Notes: a model not told the origin generated them from the sequence alone. A stretch of DNA of 64,000 bases from Longispora fulva (GCF_015751905.1 NZ_JADOUF010000001.1:8555501-8619500); one strand, 5' to 3'. Numbered from the stretch's first letter, positions 37,281 to 50,329 are shown. Numbers and translations: made by a program.

Positions 37281-38295
37281 GACCATCTCCTTGAGGGGTG
37301 GGGGTGATGATCAGCTCTCCTCTCCGTCCGGCCAGCCTAGGCAGGCCCGGGACCCCGGTCAATCGATGGAACGCTATCCAGTGCTTCGTGTCCCAGGTGC
37401 GGACCGGCACCCGGGGCGTCTCGGCCACGGCCGGCGCGAACGGCAACGGCGGGGGCGGGGGCAGGGGGCTGGGCCGCGTCGTGGGCGGCGGGGTCGCCGG
37501 CGGCGGGACGGCGGGTGCGGCCGGCGGGGGCGCTTTGCTGGCCGGCCGCGGCGCGGCGACGGGAGCACAGCCGGTCGCGTCGCTGGTGGCAGCCAGGGGA
37601 CCGGACCCGAGCCGGGTCACGGCGGCCGGCCGGTCCAACGGGACGGCGTACCAGGTGGAGTGGCCGGCCCGGTTGTTCTCGAGCGCGTAGAGCACCCGGC
37701 CGGGCCCGAGGAACGCCGAACCGTACGCGGACCCCGGCAGTCGGGCGACGGTCCGGGTGGCCCCGGTCGCCGGGTCGGTGCGCAGCAACTGTGCCGGCCC
37801 GCGCCCGTCGGCCGTGACGCCGTACAGCCCGCCGTCGGCCGGGTCGTACTCCCAGTCGCCCACCGTGGCCGCCGTGCCCATCGGCGCGCTGCTCAGTACC
37901 CGTCCGGTGGTCGGGTCGATGACGTGCATCCGGCCCCCGGCGGCCACGACGTAGTGGCCTGCGACCATCGTGCCGGCGTAGGACTCGATGGTCCCGGTGC
38001 CGACGGCGCCGTGGTCGTGGGTCGTGCCGTCCGGGTCGATCGTGACCAGGTGCGCGCCGTCGCCGAAGGGCGCGCCGTGCCAGCGGATCGCGAGCGCGTG
38101 CAACCGGGGGCCGTCGACGGCGAGGGCGTTGAGCTGGTACCCGGTCCGCGTGACCCGCCCGTCGGGCCAGGTGAGCCACGAGTCGGTGTACGGCGTCGCC
38201 GCGTACACCACGTGGCCGCACGGCAATCCGGCCGGCGGAGCGGCGACCGGCACGCTCCCGACGACAAATATGGCGGAAAACAAGACATTAAACAT
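36895..38295 (-). CDS. Secreted Pro-rich repeat-like protein whose frame runs into the chitinase gene
   Basis: The 466-codon ORF has a signal peptide (MFNVLFSAIFVVGSVPVAA). A body of short DPTTGRV/DPATGATRTV-type units suggests a beta-propeller (about 20-245), then a Pro/Ala-rich linker (about 250-295, many PPP). The last 130 codons overlap the chitinase start region in another frame and look like antisense-style low-complexity coding. The natural end is probably near 37337-37374, where other frames stop. That implies a frameshift in the G/C-run linker or a readthrough tail. Function unknown. Confidence 0.5.
   Translation of the reverse strand: MFNVLFSAIFVVGSVPVAAPPAGLPCGHVVYAATPYTDSWLTWPDGRVTRTGYQLNALAVDGPRLHALAIRWHGAPFGDGAHLVTIDPDGTTHDHGAVGTGTIESYAGTMVAGHYVVAAGGRMHVIDPTTGRVLSSAPMGTAATVGDWEYDPADGGLYGVTADGRGPAQLLRTDPATGATRTVARLPGSAYGSAFLGPGRVLYALENNRAGHSTWYAVPLDRPAAVTRLGSGPLAATSDATGCAPVAAPRPASKAPPPAAPAVPPPATPPPTTRPSPLPPPPPLPFAPAVAETPRVPVRTWDTKHWIAFHRLTGVPGLPRLAGRRGELIITPTPQGDGHAQTSCRARRGHHRTTGHRRPGRDGARGRQGHGDVRADVGVGQRVPGPVHRHERHGLVDQLVDRRLGPAGRHDDGHLLGRARHHDRHAHHGREPHLQRHRGPRGQRRVRLRRQRHGTADGLHRERGVL
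37334..37362 (-). promoter_or_regulatory. Promoter of the chitinase gene
   Basis: On the minus strand, -35 TTGACC (37357-37362) and -10 TAGGCT (37334-37339) are separated by 17 bp, close to the SigA/HrdB consensus. The predicted start is near 37327, giving a leader of about 47 nt. The promoter lies inside the 3' part of the upstream ORF. Confidence 0.7.
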
Positions 38296-38320
38296 GATTT
38301 CTGGAGTTTATTACCTCAAA

Positions 38321-39124
38321 ATGCTCAAGGTGAACATCTACCTCGAAGGTTTGCTGTGGGTCGTCGGCGCGGGGGTCCTCGCCGGGGCACTCGTCTACCT
38401 CCAGCACCGGTACCTCTCGGCGGAGCTGCGGGCGCAGCACAACGACGTCACCGGCGCGTTCTTCGAGATCATCGGCGTGCTCTACGCCGTGATGCTCGCC
38501 TTCATCGTCATCGCGGTGTGGGACACGATGAACGAGGCCGAGGACAACAGCTACAAGGAGGCCAACGCCCTGGTCGAGGTCTACTGGGTCGGCCACAACG
38601 CGCCCGAGCCCCAGCGCGCCACGATCGAGGCCCTCAGCCGGCTGTACGCGAACACCGTCGTCGACAAGGAGTGGCCGCAGATGGCCGCCCGCGACGAGAT
38701 CTCCCCGGAGGGCTACGCGATCCTCGACGACCTGCGGGTCCAGGTCGAGAGCCTCAAGTCCACCGACCCGGTGACCACCAAGCGCTACCAGGACACGGCG
38801 GACAAACTCCGCGAGGTCGTCGGCGCCCGGGGTGCGCGGCTGTCCGCGGTCGACGGCGGGGTCAACCCGGTGCTGTGGTTCGCGCTGATCGCCGGCGCCG
38901 TGCTGTTCGTCGCGTTCGCCTACCTGTTCGGGGTGCCCGGGCGGCTCGCGCACGCGACAATGGTCGTGACGGTCACCATGATGGTGGTGATGCTGCTGTA
39001 CGCGGTCTACGAGCTGGAGTTCCCCTTCAGTCGGGGGACCGCCGTCGGGCCGGACGCGATGCGGTTCGCTCTGGAGCGGTTCGTGCAGATCGGCGGTGGT
39101 GGGTCCGTTCCACCGAGCCGGTAG
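38321..39124 (+). CDS. DUF4239 (bestrophin-like) membrane protein
   Basis: 267 residues. Two N-terminal helices (about 8-26 and 45-68) surround NDVTGAFFEIIGVLYAVMLAF and VWDTMNEAEDNSYKEANALV, the DUF4239 signature. A soluble helical middle follows, then two C-terminal helices (about 185-235). Relatives are predicted channel-like, and function is unproven. The start is uncertain: ATG 38321 has only a distant TGGAG, and ATG 38294 would collide with the divergent gene's start. It shares an AT-rich promoter region (38262-38320). Confidence 0.8.
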   Translation: MLKVNIYLEGLLWVVGAGVLAGALVYLQHRYLSAELRAQHNDVTGAFFEIIGVLYAVMLAFIVIAVWDTMNEAEDNSYKEANALVEVYWVGHNAPEPQRATIEALSRLYANTVVDKEWPQMAARDEISPEGYAILDDLRVQVESLKSTDPVTTKRYQDTADKLREVVGARGARLSAVDGGVNPVLWFALIAGAVLFVAFAYLFGVPGRLAHATMVVTVTMMVVMLLYAVYELEFPFSRGTAVGPDAMRFALERFVQIGGGGSVPPSR

Positions 39125-39127
39125 ACT
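39122..39127 (+). promoter_or_regulatory. -10 box of the efp operon
   Basis: TAGACT, whose first three bases are the stop codon of the DUF4239 gene. It lies 67 nt before the efp ATG. No clear -35 is visible. Confidence 0.4.
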
Positions 39128-39194
39128 GTCCGACGGCCAGTAGCGGCCACCGTACCGAAGTAGTCAACCCATACGAAAGAGGACGTAGCGAGGC

Positions 39195-39744
<550 letters not shown>

Positions 39745-39752
<8 letters not shown>

Positions 39753-40194
39753 GTCCTCCCACGACCCGGCGTACAACCCGGCGCGCCGCAAGGCGCGCCG
39801 GCGCGCGCTGGACGTGCTGTACGAGGCGGACATCCGGCAGATCGGCATGCTCGGCGTGCTGACCGCGCGGCAGAAGATCTCGCTGCGCGAGCCGGAGGCC
39901 CCGAAGTTCTCGGAGTACGCCGTGACCCTGGTCGAGGGCGTCGCCCAGCGGCGCGAGGAGATCGACGAGTTGATCTCGACCTACGCCGAGGGCTGGACCC
40001 TGGAGCGGATGCCGACCGTCGACCGCAATCTGCTGCGGATCGCTGTCTTCGAGCTGATGTGGGGCGACGGCATCGACGCGCCGGTCGCGATCAGCGAGGC
40101 CGTCGAGTTGGCCAAGGAGCTGTCCACGGACGACTCCCCACGCTTCATCAATGGCGTACTGGGTCGGATATCCGACTATTCCGGCCGCTGGTAA
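39745..40194 (+). CDS. nusB: Transcription antitermination factor NusB
   Basis: 149 residues, all-helical. It starts with [20 protein letters not shown], the RNA-binding N-terminus that with NusE binds boxA of rRNA operons, and ends with [33 protein letters not shown] and [12 protein letters not shown]. The GTG is 8 nt inside efp. The efp-nusB-bldD-pyrR order is conserved in actinobacteria. Two large hairpins follow. Confidence 0.95.
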
Positions 40195-40224
40195 CCACAG
40201 CCCCGCCGCGCGGACGTCGAAACC

Positions 40225-40290
40225 GTTCGTGGCGGGTTGGTGTGAAGAGAGTCAAAGGCTCTTCTCTCTTCACGCCAACCCGCCACGAAC
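40225..40290 (+). repeat. 27-bp-stem hairpin downstream of nusB
   Basis: The arm 40225-40251 (starts GTTCGTGGCGGGTTGG, ends GTGAAGAGAG) pairs with 40264-40290 over 27 positions with one G-U and no mismatch. The loop is 12 nt. It is far longer than a terminator stem needs, starts 30 nt after the nusB stop, and precedes a second hairpin with T-runs. An RNase III-type processing or RNA-stability element is a reasonable inference. Confidence 0.75.
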
Positions 40291-40305
40291 CCCCGCGCGA
40301 GAACC

Positions 40306-40369
40306 AAAAAACTGAACCGGCCACTACGAGACGGGGGGTTGTCTCACAGTGCCCGGTTCAGGCGTTTTT
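40306..40369. terminator. Bidirectional intrinsic terminator between nusB and bldD
   Basis: CTGAACCGG (40312-40320) pairs with CCGGTTCAG (40353-40361). Inside, CACT/AGTG and GAGAC/GTCTC continue the stem. TTTTT (40365-40369) follows on the plus strand. AAAAAA (40306-40311) precedes it, giving a T-run for minus-strand transcripts. It serves efp-nusB and bldD. Confidence 0.88.
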
Positions 40370-40381
40370 ACAGGGGACCGC

Positions 40382-40885
40382 CTAGTTCTGGCCACCCTGG
40401 TTCTGCATCAGCGAACGCGGATCGGCGACCAGCACGCCGAACTCGTTCAGCTGCTCGACCAGCCCCGACGGGGTCGTGTCGAACACGACGGCGAGGGTGC
40501 GCAGGTCGTCGGCGCGGATGGACAGCACCCGGCCGTTGTAGTCGCCGCGCTGCTGCTGGATCCCCCGGGCGTACCGGGCGACCACCGTCAGCTCTTCGGC
40601 GGGGTGCTCGTACAACTTCTCAAGATCAAGAATGATCTTGTTGGCCTGCTCATGGCGGACGCTGCTGCCGTCAGGCAACAGTTCACCCACCGGTACCCGG
40701 TAGAACTCGGCGAGTTCTGCCAGACGGGCGACAGTTACGGCACGGTCGCCGCGCTCGTAGGAACCGACAACCACGGCCTTCCAACGACCGCTCGACTTCT
40801 CCTCGACACCCTGCAGGGACAGCCCCTGCTGCTGCCGGATGGAGCGGAGCCGAGAGCCGAGGGCCTTCGCGTACTCAGAGGGCAT
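40382..40885 (-). CDS. bldD: Developmental master regulator BldD
   Basis: 167 residues. N-terminal helix-turn-helix (MPSEYAKALGSRLRSIRQQQ, GRWKAVVVGSYERGDRAVTV) followed by the C-terminal domain with RGDYNGRVLSIRADDLRTLAV. BldD in Streptomyces dimerises on tetrameric c-di-GMP and represses sporulation genes. The RGD-x8-RxxDD c-di-GMP motif is intact (RGDYNG...RADD). ATG 40885 is fixed by the family start and GGGAG. Presence of bldD indicates a differentiating, mycelial or sporulating actinomycete. Confidence 0.95.
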   Translation of the reverse strand: MPSEYAKALGSRLRSIRQQQGLSLQGVEEKSSGRWKAVVVGSYERGDRAVTVARLAELAEFYRVPVGELLPDGSSVRHEQANKIILDLEKLYEHPAEELTVVARYARGIQQQRGDYNGRVLSIRADDLRTLAVVFDTTPSGLVEQLNEFGVLVADPRSLMQNQGGQN

Positions 40886-40943
40886 GCGGACACTCCCAGT
40901 CACTTGCCCGGGGACGCTCCCCAGTTCATCGCTACGGAGCGTG

Positions 40944-40972
40944 ACGGTACGGCTCTTTGAGGGCTCGGTCAA
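40944..40972 (-). promoter_or_regulatory. bldD promoter with possible BldD-like site
   Basis: On the minus strand -35 TTGACC (40967-40972), 17-bp spacer, -10 TACCGT (40944-40949). TCACGCTCCGTAG, overlapping the -10, partly matches the BldD palindrome TNACNCNGNGTNA (6 of 8 fixed positions), which fits autorepression. Confidence 0.6.
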
Positions 40973-40990
40973 GTAGTTGTTACCCACCCG

Positions 40991-41018
40991 TTGAGTTCGA
41001 CCAGGCAGTTGTTAGGCT
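40991..41018 (+). promoter_or_regulatory. Promoter of the pyrR operon
   Basis: TTGAGT (40991-40996), 16-bp spacer, TAGGCT (41013-41018). It is back to back with the bldD promoter, 18 bp away. The predicted start near 41025 leaves a leader that contains the PyrR-binding hairpin. Confidence 0.65.
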
Positions 41019-41044
41019 CGAGCACGCCAGACAACCTTTAACGA

Positions 41045-41062
41045 CCCGTCCAGTGAGGCGGG
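41045..41062 (+). promoter_or_regulatory. PyrR-binding RNA hairpin in the pyr operon leader
   Basis: CCCG (41045-41048) and CGGG (41059-41062) close the loop TCCAGTGAGG. UCCAGNGAGGC is the consensus binding-loop sequence for PyrR. The right arm merges with the GGGGAAGG ribosome site, so PyrR-UMP binding would block translation of pyrR and the operon. This is the actinobacterial mode rather than a Bacillus attenuator. Confidence 0.82.
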
Positions 41063-41080
41063 GAAGGCGGTTTGATTGAT

Positions 41081-41644
41081 ATGAATGACACCACTATGCC
41101 CGAAATGTCTGACGTGAAGGAGATTCTCTCCGCGTCGGACATCACCCGGATCGTGGACCGGGTCGCGCACCAGATCCTGGAGAAGACCTCCGGGGCAGCC
41201 GACACCGTCCTGCTGGGCATCCCCACCCGGGGCACCCCACTGGCCCGTCGCCTGGCCGAGCGGATCCACGCCTTCGAGGGGATCGCGGTGCCGCACGGCA
41301 CCCTGGACATCACCCTCTACCGCGACGACCTGCGGCTGCACAGCGCCCGCCCGGTCGGCCCCACCGACCTGCCGCCCGGCGGCATCGACGGCCAGCGGGT
41401 CATCCTCGTCGACGACGTGCTCTTCTCCGGTCGTACGGTCCGGGCCGCCCTCGACGCGTTGAGCGACCTCGGCCGCCCACGGCAGGTGCAGCTCGCCGTC
41501 CTCGTCGACCGGGGCCACCGCCAGCTGCCCATCCGCGCCGACTACGTCGGCAAGAACATCCCCACCTCGCTGTCGGAGAGCGTCCGGGTCTCCCTCGCCG
41601 AGATCGACGGCACCGACGCCGTCCTGCTGACCGGGAACATCTGA
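41081..41644 (+). CDS. pyrR: Bifunctional pyr operon regulator / uracil phosphoribosyltransferase PyrR
   Basis: 187 residues. The PRPP motif [20 protein letters not shown] and the UMP-site region [17 protein letters not shown] are clear, with DITLYRDDL in between. PyrR binds the operon leader when UMP is abundant, and the leader hairpin at 41045-41062 is its likely target. ATG 41081 lies 13 nt from GGGGAAGG. TTG 41072 is closer (4 nt) and ATG 41096 is possible. Its stop overlaps the pyrB ATG. Confidence 0.93.
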   Translation: MNDTTMPEMSDVKEILSASDITRIVDRVAHQILEKTSGAADTVLLGIPTRGTPLARRLAERIHAFEGIAVPHGTLDITLYRDDLRLHSARPVGPTDLPPGGIDGQRVILVDDVLFSGRTVRAALDALSDLGRPRQVQLAVLVDRGHRQLPIRADYVGKNIPTSLSESVRVSLAEIDGTDAVLLTGNI

Positions 41645-42561
41645 TGATCAAACACCTGCTGTCCGCCGCGGACCTCGATCTCGACTCCGCCACCCTGGTG
41701 CTCGACACGGCCACCGAGATGGCCGCGATGGCCTCCCGGGAGGTGAAGAAGCTCCCCACCCTGCGCGGGCGCACCGTCGTGAACCTGTTCTACGAGGACT
41801 CCACCCGCACCCGGGTCTCGTTCGAGACGGCGGCCAAGCGGCTGTCCGCCGACGTGATCAACTTCTCGGCCAAGGGTTCCTCGGTGGAGAAGGGCGAGAG
41901 CCTCAAGGACACCGCGCTCACCCTGCAGGCGATGGGCATCGACGGGGTCGTGGTCCGCCACCCCGCCTCCGGCGCGCCCACCACGCTCAGCCAGTGGGTC
42001 GACGGTTCGATCATCAACGCCGGCGACGGCACGCACGAGCACCCGACCCAGGCGCTGCTGGACGCGTACACGATGCGCTCCCGGCTCGGTCAGCTCAAGG
42101 GGCTGCGGGTCACCATCGTCGGCGACGTGCTGCACAGCCGGGTCGCCCGGTCCAACATGCTGCTGCTCACCACCCTTGGCGCGGAGGTGACCATGGTCAG
42201 CCCGCCGACCCTGGTGCCGGTCGGCGCGCGGGACTGGCCGGCGAAGGTGTCCTACGACCTCGACGCCGCCCTGCCCGACTCCGACGTGGTCATGATGCTG
42301 CGCGTGCAGCGCGAACGCATGACCGAGGCGTACTTCCCCTCCACCCGCGAGTACGCCCGCCGCTACGGCCTCGACGTCCGCCGAATGAAACTTCTTCCGG
42401 AGCATGCAATAATTATGCATCCCGGCCCGATGATCCGGGGCATGGAGATCGCCCCCGAGGTGGCCGACTCCCCGCGCTCCACGATCGTCGAGCAGGTCGC
42501 CAACGGCGTCAGTGTCCGGATGGCCTGCCTCTACCTGTTGCTCGGCGGGAGATCCCTGTGA
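41644..42561 (+). CDS. pyrB: Aspartate carbamoyltransferase catalytic subunit
   Basis: 305 residues. It joins carbamoyl phosphate and aspartate. The carbamoyl-phosphate loop [10 protein letters not shown] (52-61), [11 protein letters not shown], and the aspartate-site residues near [10 protein letters not shown] are present. There is no pyrI regulatory subunit gene, as is usual in actinobacteria, so control is by PyrR and product levels. The ATG is in TGATG with pyrR. Confidence 0.96.
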   Translation: MIKHLLSAADLDLDSATLVLDTATEMAAMASREVKKLPTLRGRTVVNLFYEDSTRTRVSFETAAKRLSADVINFSAKGSSVEKGESLKDTALTLQAMGIDGVVVRHPASGAPTTLSQWVDGSIINAGDGTHEHPTQALLDAYTMRSRLGQLKGLRVTIVGDVLHSRVARSNMLLLTTLGAEVTMVSPPTLVPVGARDWPAKVSYDLDAALPDSDVVMMLRVQRERMTEAYFPSTREYARRYGLDVRRMKLLPEHAIIMHPGPMIRGMEIAPEVADSPRSTIVEQVANGVSVRMACLYLLLGGRSL

Positions 42562-42596
42562 ACGCCAGTCCCGCCGCCGCGAACGAAAGGCCCCCA

Positions 42597-43910
42597 GTGA
42601 CCACGTACCTGATCAAGAACGTCTCGGTTCTCGGCGCGACACCGACGGATCTGCTACTGCGCGACGGCCTGGTGCACGACGGCGCCGGGCAGAGCGCGGA
42701 CGTCGAGATCGACGGCAAGGGCCTCGTCGCCCTCCCCGGCCTCGTCGACCTGCACACCCACCTGCGCGAGCCCGGCCGCGAGGACGCCGAGACCGTGGAG
42801 ACCGGCTCCCGGGCCGCGGCGCTCGGCGGCTACACGGCCGTGTGCGCGATGGCCAACACCGACCCGGTGGCCGACACCGCCGGCGTCGTCGAGCAGGTCT
42901 GGCGGCTCGGCCAGGCGGCCGGCCTCGTCGACGTGCAGCCGATCGGGGCCGTCACCATCGGCCTGGCCGGCGAGCAGCTCGCCGAACTCGGCGCGATGGC
43001 CGATTCGCCGGCCAAGGTGCGGATGTTCTCCGATGATGGGTTCTGTGTCCACGATCCGCGCCTCATGCGACGGGCCCTCGAGTACGTGAAGGCCTTCGAC
43101 GGGGTCATCGCCCAGCACGCCGAGGAGCACCGGCTCACCGTCGGTGCCCAGATGCACGAGGGCGTCGAGTCGGCCAAGCTCGGCCTGACCGGCTGGCCGG
43201 CCGTCGCCGAGGAGGCGATCATCGCCCGCGACGTGCTGCTCGCCGAGCACGTCGGCTCCCGGCTGCACGTCTGCCACGTCTCGACGGCCGGCAGCGTGGA
43301 GATCCTCCGGCACGCCAAGGCGCGCGGCGTGCACGTCACCGCCGAGGTCACCCCGCACCACCTGCTGCTCACCGACACCCGGGCGTGCACGTACGACCCG
43401 GTGAACAAGGTGAACCCGCCGCTGCGCACCCAGTCCGACATCGACGCGCTGCGCGCCGGGCTCGCCGAGGGCGTCATCGACGCCGTGGCGACCGACCACG
43501 CGCCGCACGCGACCGAGGACAAGGAGTGCGAGTGGGCCCGGGCCCGGCCCGGCATGCTCGGCCTGGAGACGGCGCTGTCGATCACCGTCCAGGTGCTCGC
43601 CGGCCGCGAGGACGCGGGTGCCGGCGACGGCGGCGTGACCGACGCGGCGCTCTGGGACCTGATCGCCGAGCGGATGAGCCGCACCCCGGCCCGGATCGCC
43701 GGCCTCACCGGCCACGGCCACGACCCGGTGCCCGGCGCGCCGGCCAACCTGACCCTGGTCGACCCGGCCGCGCGCTGGACGGTCGACCCGGCGGCGCTGG
43801 CCAGCCGGAGCAGGAACACCCCGTACACCGGAATGGAACTCCCGGGCAGGGTCGTCGCGACCTTCCTGCGCGGCGAGGCGACCGTGCTCGACGGAAAGGC
43901 TCAGAAGTGA
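42597..43910 (+). CDS. pyrC: Dihydroorotase
   Basis: 437 residues, class I amidohydrolase. Metal ligands are in [10 protein letters not shown] (about 54-63), HAEEH, the VCHVST stretch, and ATDHAPH (about 298-304). MFSDDG is the family signature. It closes carbamoyl-aspartate to dihydroorotate. GTG 42597 is preferred because AAAGG lies 7 nt upstream. A GTG at 42558 overlapping the pyrB stop would add 13 residues ([11 protein letters not shown]) and keep tighter coupling. Confidence 0.94.
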   Translation: MTTYLIKNVSVLGATPTDLLLRDGLVHDGAGQSADVEIDGKGLVALPGLVDLHTHLREPGREDAETVETGSRAAALGGYTAVCAMANTDPVADTAGVVEQVWRLGQAAGLVDVQPIGAVTIGLAGEQLAELGAMADSPAKVRMFSDDGFCVHDPRLMRRALEYVKAFDGVIAQHAEEHRLTVGAQMHEGVESAKLGLTGWPAVAEEAIIARDVLLAEHVGSRLHVCHVSTAGSVEILRHAKARGVHVTAEVTPHHLLLTDTRACTYDPVNKVNPPLRTQSDIDALRAGLAEGVIDAVATDHAPHATEDKECEWARARPGMLGLETALSITVQVLAGREDAGAGDGGVTDAALWDLIAERMSRTPARIAGLTGHGHDPVPGAPANLTLVDPAARWTVDPAALASRSRNTPYTGMELPGRVVATFLRGEATVLDGKAQK

Positions 43911-45005
43911 CTGACGCGATTCTGGTACTCGAGGACGGCCGCACCTTCCGCGGCACCGCCTACGGCGCGGTGGGGGAGACCTTCGGCGAGGCGGTGTTCT
44001 CCACCGGGATGACCGGCTACCAGGAGACCCTGACCGACCCGTCCTATCACCGCCAGGTGGTGGCGATGACCGCCCCGCAGATCGGCAACACCGGCTGGAA
44101 CGACGAGGACGACGAGTCCTCGCGGATCTGGGTCGCCGGCTACGTGGTCCGCGACCCGGCCCGGGTGCCCTCCAACTGGCGCTCGACCCGGTCCCTGGAG
44201 TCGGAACTGGACCGGCAGGGCGTCGTCGGCATCAGTGGCATCGACACCCGGGCGCTGACCCGGCACCTGCGCGAACGCGGCGCGATGCGGGTCGGCATCT
44301 CCAGCGTCTCCACTGACGTGGACGCGCTCCTGGCCCGCGTGCGGGACAGCGCGGAGATGACCGGCGCGAACCTGGTCGCCGACGTCACCACCGCCGCCCC
44401 CTACGTCGTCCCGGCCGTCGGCGACAAGCGCTACACGGTCGCGGCGATCGACCTGGGCATCAAGAGCAACACCCCGCGCCGGATGGCCGAGCGCGGCATC
44501 GAGACCCACGTGCTGCCGGCGACGGCCACGATCGAGGACGTGCTGGCCACCGGCGCGGACGCGGTGTTCCTGTCCAACGGCCCGGGCGACCCGGCCACCG
44601 CGGACCTGACCCTGGTCCGCGAGGTGCTCCGCCGCAAGCTGCCGCTGTTCGGCATCTGCTTCGGCAACCAGATCCTCGGCCGGGCGCTGGGCTTCGGCAC
44701 CTTCAAGCTCAAGTACGGCCACCGGGGCATCAACCAGCCCGTGATGGACCGCACCACGGGCAAGGTCGAGGTGACCGCGCACAACCACGGGTTCGCCGTG
44801 GACGCCCCGATCGGCGAGGTGGTCGACACCGAGTTCGGCCGGGTCGAGGTCAGCCATGTCTGCCTCAACGACGACGTGGTCGAGGGGCTCCGGTGCCTGG
44901 ACGTGCCGGCGTTCTCCGTCCAGTACCACCCCGAGGCCGCGGCGGGCCCGCACGACGCCGACTACCTGTTCGACCGGCTGGTTGAGCTGATCGAAGGGAA
45001 CCGCA

Positions 45006-45013
<8 letters not shown>
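43907..45013 (+). CDS. carA: Carbamoyl-phosphate synthase small (glutaminase) subunit
   Basis: 368 residues. The N-terminal CarA domain ([31 protein letters not shown]) precedes the class I amidotransferase domain with Cys251 in LFGICFGNQ and the His/Glu pair in SVQYHPEA. It supplies ammonia to CarB. The GTG overlaps the pyrC stop by 4 nt, and CarB begins 8 nt before its end. There is only one carAB set in the window, so it may serve both arginine and pyrimidine synthesis. Confidence 0.96.
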
Positions 45014-48331
<3,318 letters not shown>

Positions 48332-48335
<4 letters not shown>

Positions 48336-48454
48336 CGACGGGTACGAGGGCCGGCGGCACCGCCGCCGGCCCCGCCCTCCGGCGTGCCCTGACATCGGGG
48401 CGAGATGCCTGCTTCACCCTGGTTGCTCAGGATTCGTTCGGAGGTGCCGCGTGA
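48332..48454 (+). CDS. 40-codon ORF bridging carB and pyrD
   Basis: GTG 48332 overlaps the carB stop (GTGA) and its TGA overlaps the pyrD GTG (GTGA). It would encode [20 protein letters not shown] followed by [20 protein letters not shown]. It contains no recognised domain and has no separate ribosome site. A perfect 10-bp stem (48349-48358 with 48362-48371) lies in its first third. The GGAGG that serves pyrD is in its last codons. It is either a coupling leader for pyrD or a real small protein. Confidence 0.45.
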
Positions 48455-49473
48455 TCTACGAGAAGACCCTGCGCCCGGTCCTGTTCCGGCTCCAGGGCGG
48501 TGACGCCGAGCGGGTGCACGAGTGGACGATGCGCCGGCTGGCGGCCCTGGCCGGAAGGCCGCGGATGGTGCGTACCCTCCAAAAGGTCTTTTCGATCCAG
48601 GCTCCTAGGACGCTCTTCGGGGTGAGATTCCCGTCACCCGTCGGCCTGGCCGCCGGCATGGACAAGGACGGTCACGCCCTGCCGGCCTGGCCTGCCCTCG
48701 GCTTCGGCTTCGTCGAGGTCGGCACCGTCACCCGGCACGCCCAGCCCGGCAACGACCGCCCCCGGCTCTTCCGCCTGCGGGAATCCGAGGCGATCGTCAA
48801 CCGGATGGGGTTCAACAACGCCGGAGCGCAGGCCCTGGCGACCCGCCTGGCCAGGCTCGGGCCGCTGAGCGTCCCGCTGGGCATCAGCCTGGGCAAGTCC
48901 AAGGTGACACCCCTGGAAGCCGCCGCGGAGGACTACGCGGCCTCCTACGCGGCTCTAAAGGGCTACGGCGACTACTTCGCGGTCAACGTGAGCTCGCCGA
49001 ACACCCCTGGCCTGCGCGCACTGCAGGACCGGGCGGCCCTCGGGGACATCCTGGCGGCCCTGCGCGGCGACAAGCCGATCCTGGTGAAGATCGCCCCGGA
49101 CCTCACCGACCACGCGATCGGCGAACTCCTCGACGTGTGCGCCGAGCACGGCGTCGCCGGCCTGATCGCCACCAACACCACCCTGGGCCGCGGCGGGCTC
49201 GCCCCGGCCGACCGGGAACTCGGCGGCGAGGCCGGCGGCCTGTCCGGCCGTCCGCTGACGGAGCGGGCCCGCGAGGTCGTCGCCCTGGTCTCGAAGGAGA
49301 CCGGCGGTCGGCTGCCGATCATCGGCGTCGGCGGACTCGGCAGCCCGGACGACGCGCTGCGGATGCTCGACGCCGGCGCGAGCCTGCTGCAGCTCTACAC
49401 CGGCTTCATCTACCACGGCCCGCCGCTGGTCCGCGCGATCAACCGCGCGGTGGCCGCCCGACCCACGGTCTAG
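48451..49473 (+). CDS. pyrD: Dihydroorotate dehydrogenase (quinone), class 2
   Basis: 340 residues. The N-terminal membrane-associating extension ([24 protein letters not shown]) marks class 2, which passes electrons to quinone. FMN/orotate residues are in [38 protein letters not shown] and TNTT, and the catalytic base Ser is in NVSSPN. GGAGG upstream fixes GTG 48451. pyrF follows by 10 nt. Confidence 0.95.
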   Translation: MIYEKTLRPVLFRLQGGDAERVHEWTMRRLAALAGRPRMVRTLQKVFSIQAPRTLFGVRFPSPVGLAAGMDKDGHALPAWPALGFGFVEVGTVTRHAQPGNDRPRLFRLRESEAIVNRMGFNNAGAQALATRLARLGPLSVPLGISLGKSKVTPLEAAAEDYAASYAALKGYGDYFAVNVSSPNTPGLRALQDRAALGDILAALRGDKPILVKIAPDLTDHAIGELLDVCAEHGVAGLIATNTTLGRGGLAPADRELGGEAGGLSGRPLTERAREVVALVSKETGGRLPIIGVGGLGSPDDALRMLDAGASLLQLYTGFIYHGPPLVRAINRAVAARPTV

Positions 49474-49483
49474 GAGAAAACCC

Positions 49484-50329
49484 ATGGATTCTTTTGGTAC
49501 CCGGCTGCACGCCGCCCTCGACGAGCGCGGCCCGCTGTGCGTCGGCATCGACCCGCACAGCCAGCTGCTGGCCCACTGGGGCCTGGAGGACGACCTGGCG
49601 GGGCTGGAGAAGTTCTCCCGCACGGTCGTGGAGGCCCTGGGGGACCGGGTGGCGGCGCTCAAGCCGCAGTCGGCGTTCTTCGAGCGGCACGGTTCGCGGG
49701 GGATCGCCGTGCTGGAGAGCGTCGTCCGTGAGGCCCGCGCGGCCGGCGCACTGGTGATTCTCGATGTCAAGCGCGGCGACATCGGCTCGACCATGGCGGC
49801 GTACGCCCATGCGTACCTGGACCCGACGAGTCCCCTGGCCGTGGACGCCGTGACGGTAAGCCCTTACCTGGGGTTCGGCTCGTTGAGTCCGATAATTGAC
49901 ACTGCGGCCGCGCACGGGGGTGGCGTGTTCGTGCTGGCCCTGACCTCGAACCCGGAGGGTCCGCAGGTCCAGCACGCGATCACCACCGAGGGGGTCACCG
50001 TGGCGCAGACGATGCTGGATGCAGTGGCGGACCTCAATGAAGGTGCGGTACCGCTAGGTTCGTTCGGAGTCGTCGTCGGCGCGACAATCGGGGAGACTGC
50101 ACACGATATTTCCCGACTTAACGGTCCAATTCTCGTCCCCGGGCTCGGCACCCAGGGTGGCCGTCCCGAGGATCTTCGGCGCATTTTCGGCGAGTCCGCC
50201 GCCGCGATCCTGCCCTCCTACTCCCGGGAGGTGTTGGCTCACGGACCCAGCGTGACGGGCCTGCGGGACGCTGCTGGCCGGGCCCTCGAGGAGTGCCGGG
50301 CGGCTCTCCAGCCGAATGTAAACGGCTAA
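49484..50329 (+). CDS. pyrF: Orotidine 5'-phosphate decarboxylase, type 2
   Basis: 281 residues, the long actinobacterial type 2 form. The catalytic block LDVKRGDIGSTMAAYA contains Lys96 and the Asp pair, with GIDPHSQLL at the N-terminus and LVPGLGTQGG near the phosphate site. It makes UMP. AGGAG precedes ATG 49484. It is the last gene of the pyr operon. The next gene, mihF, has its own promoter. Confidence 0.95.
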   Translation: MDSFGTRLHAALDERGPLCVGIDPHSQLLAHWGLEDDLAGLEKFSRTVVEALGDRVAALKPQSAFFERHGSRGIAVLESVVREARAAGALVILDVKRGDIGSTMAAYAHAYLDPTSPLAVDAVTVSPYLGFGSLSPIIDTAAAHGGGVFVLALTSNPEGPQVQHAITTEGVTVAQTMLDAVADLNEGAVPLGSFGVVVGATIGETAHDISRLNGPILVPGLGTQGGRPEDLRRIFGESAAAILPSYSREVLAHGPSVTGLRDAAGRALEECRAALQPNVNG

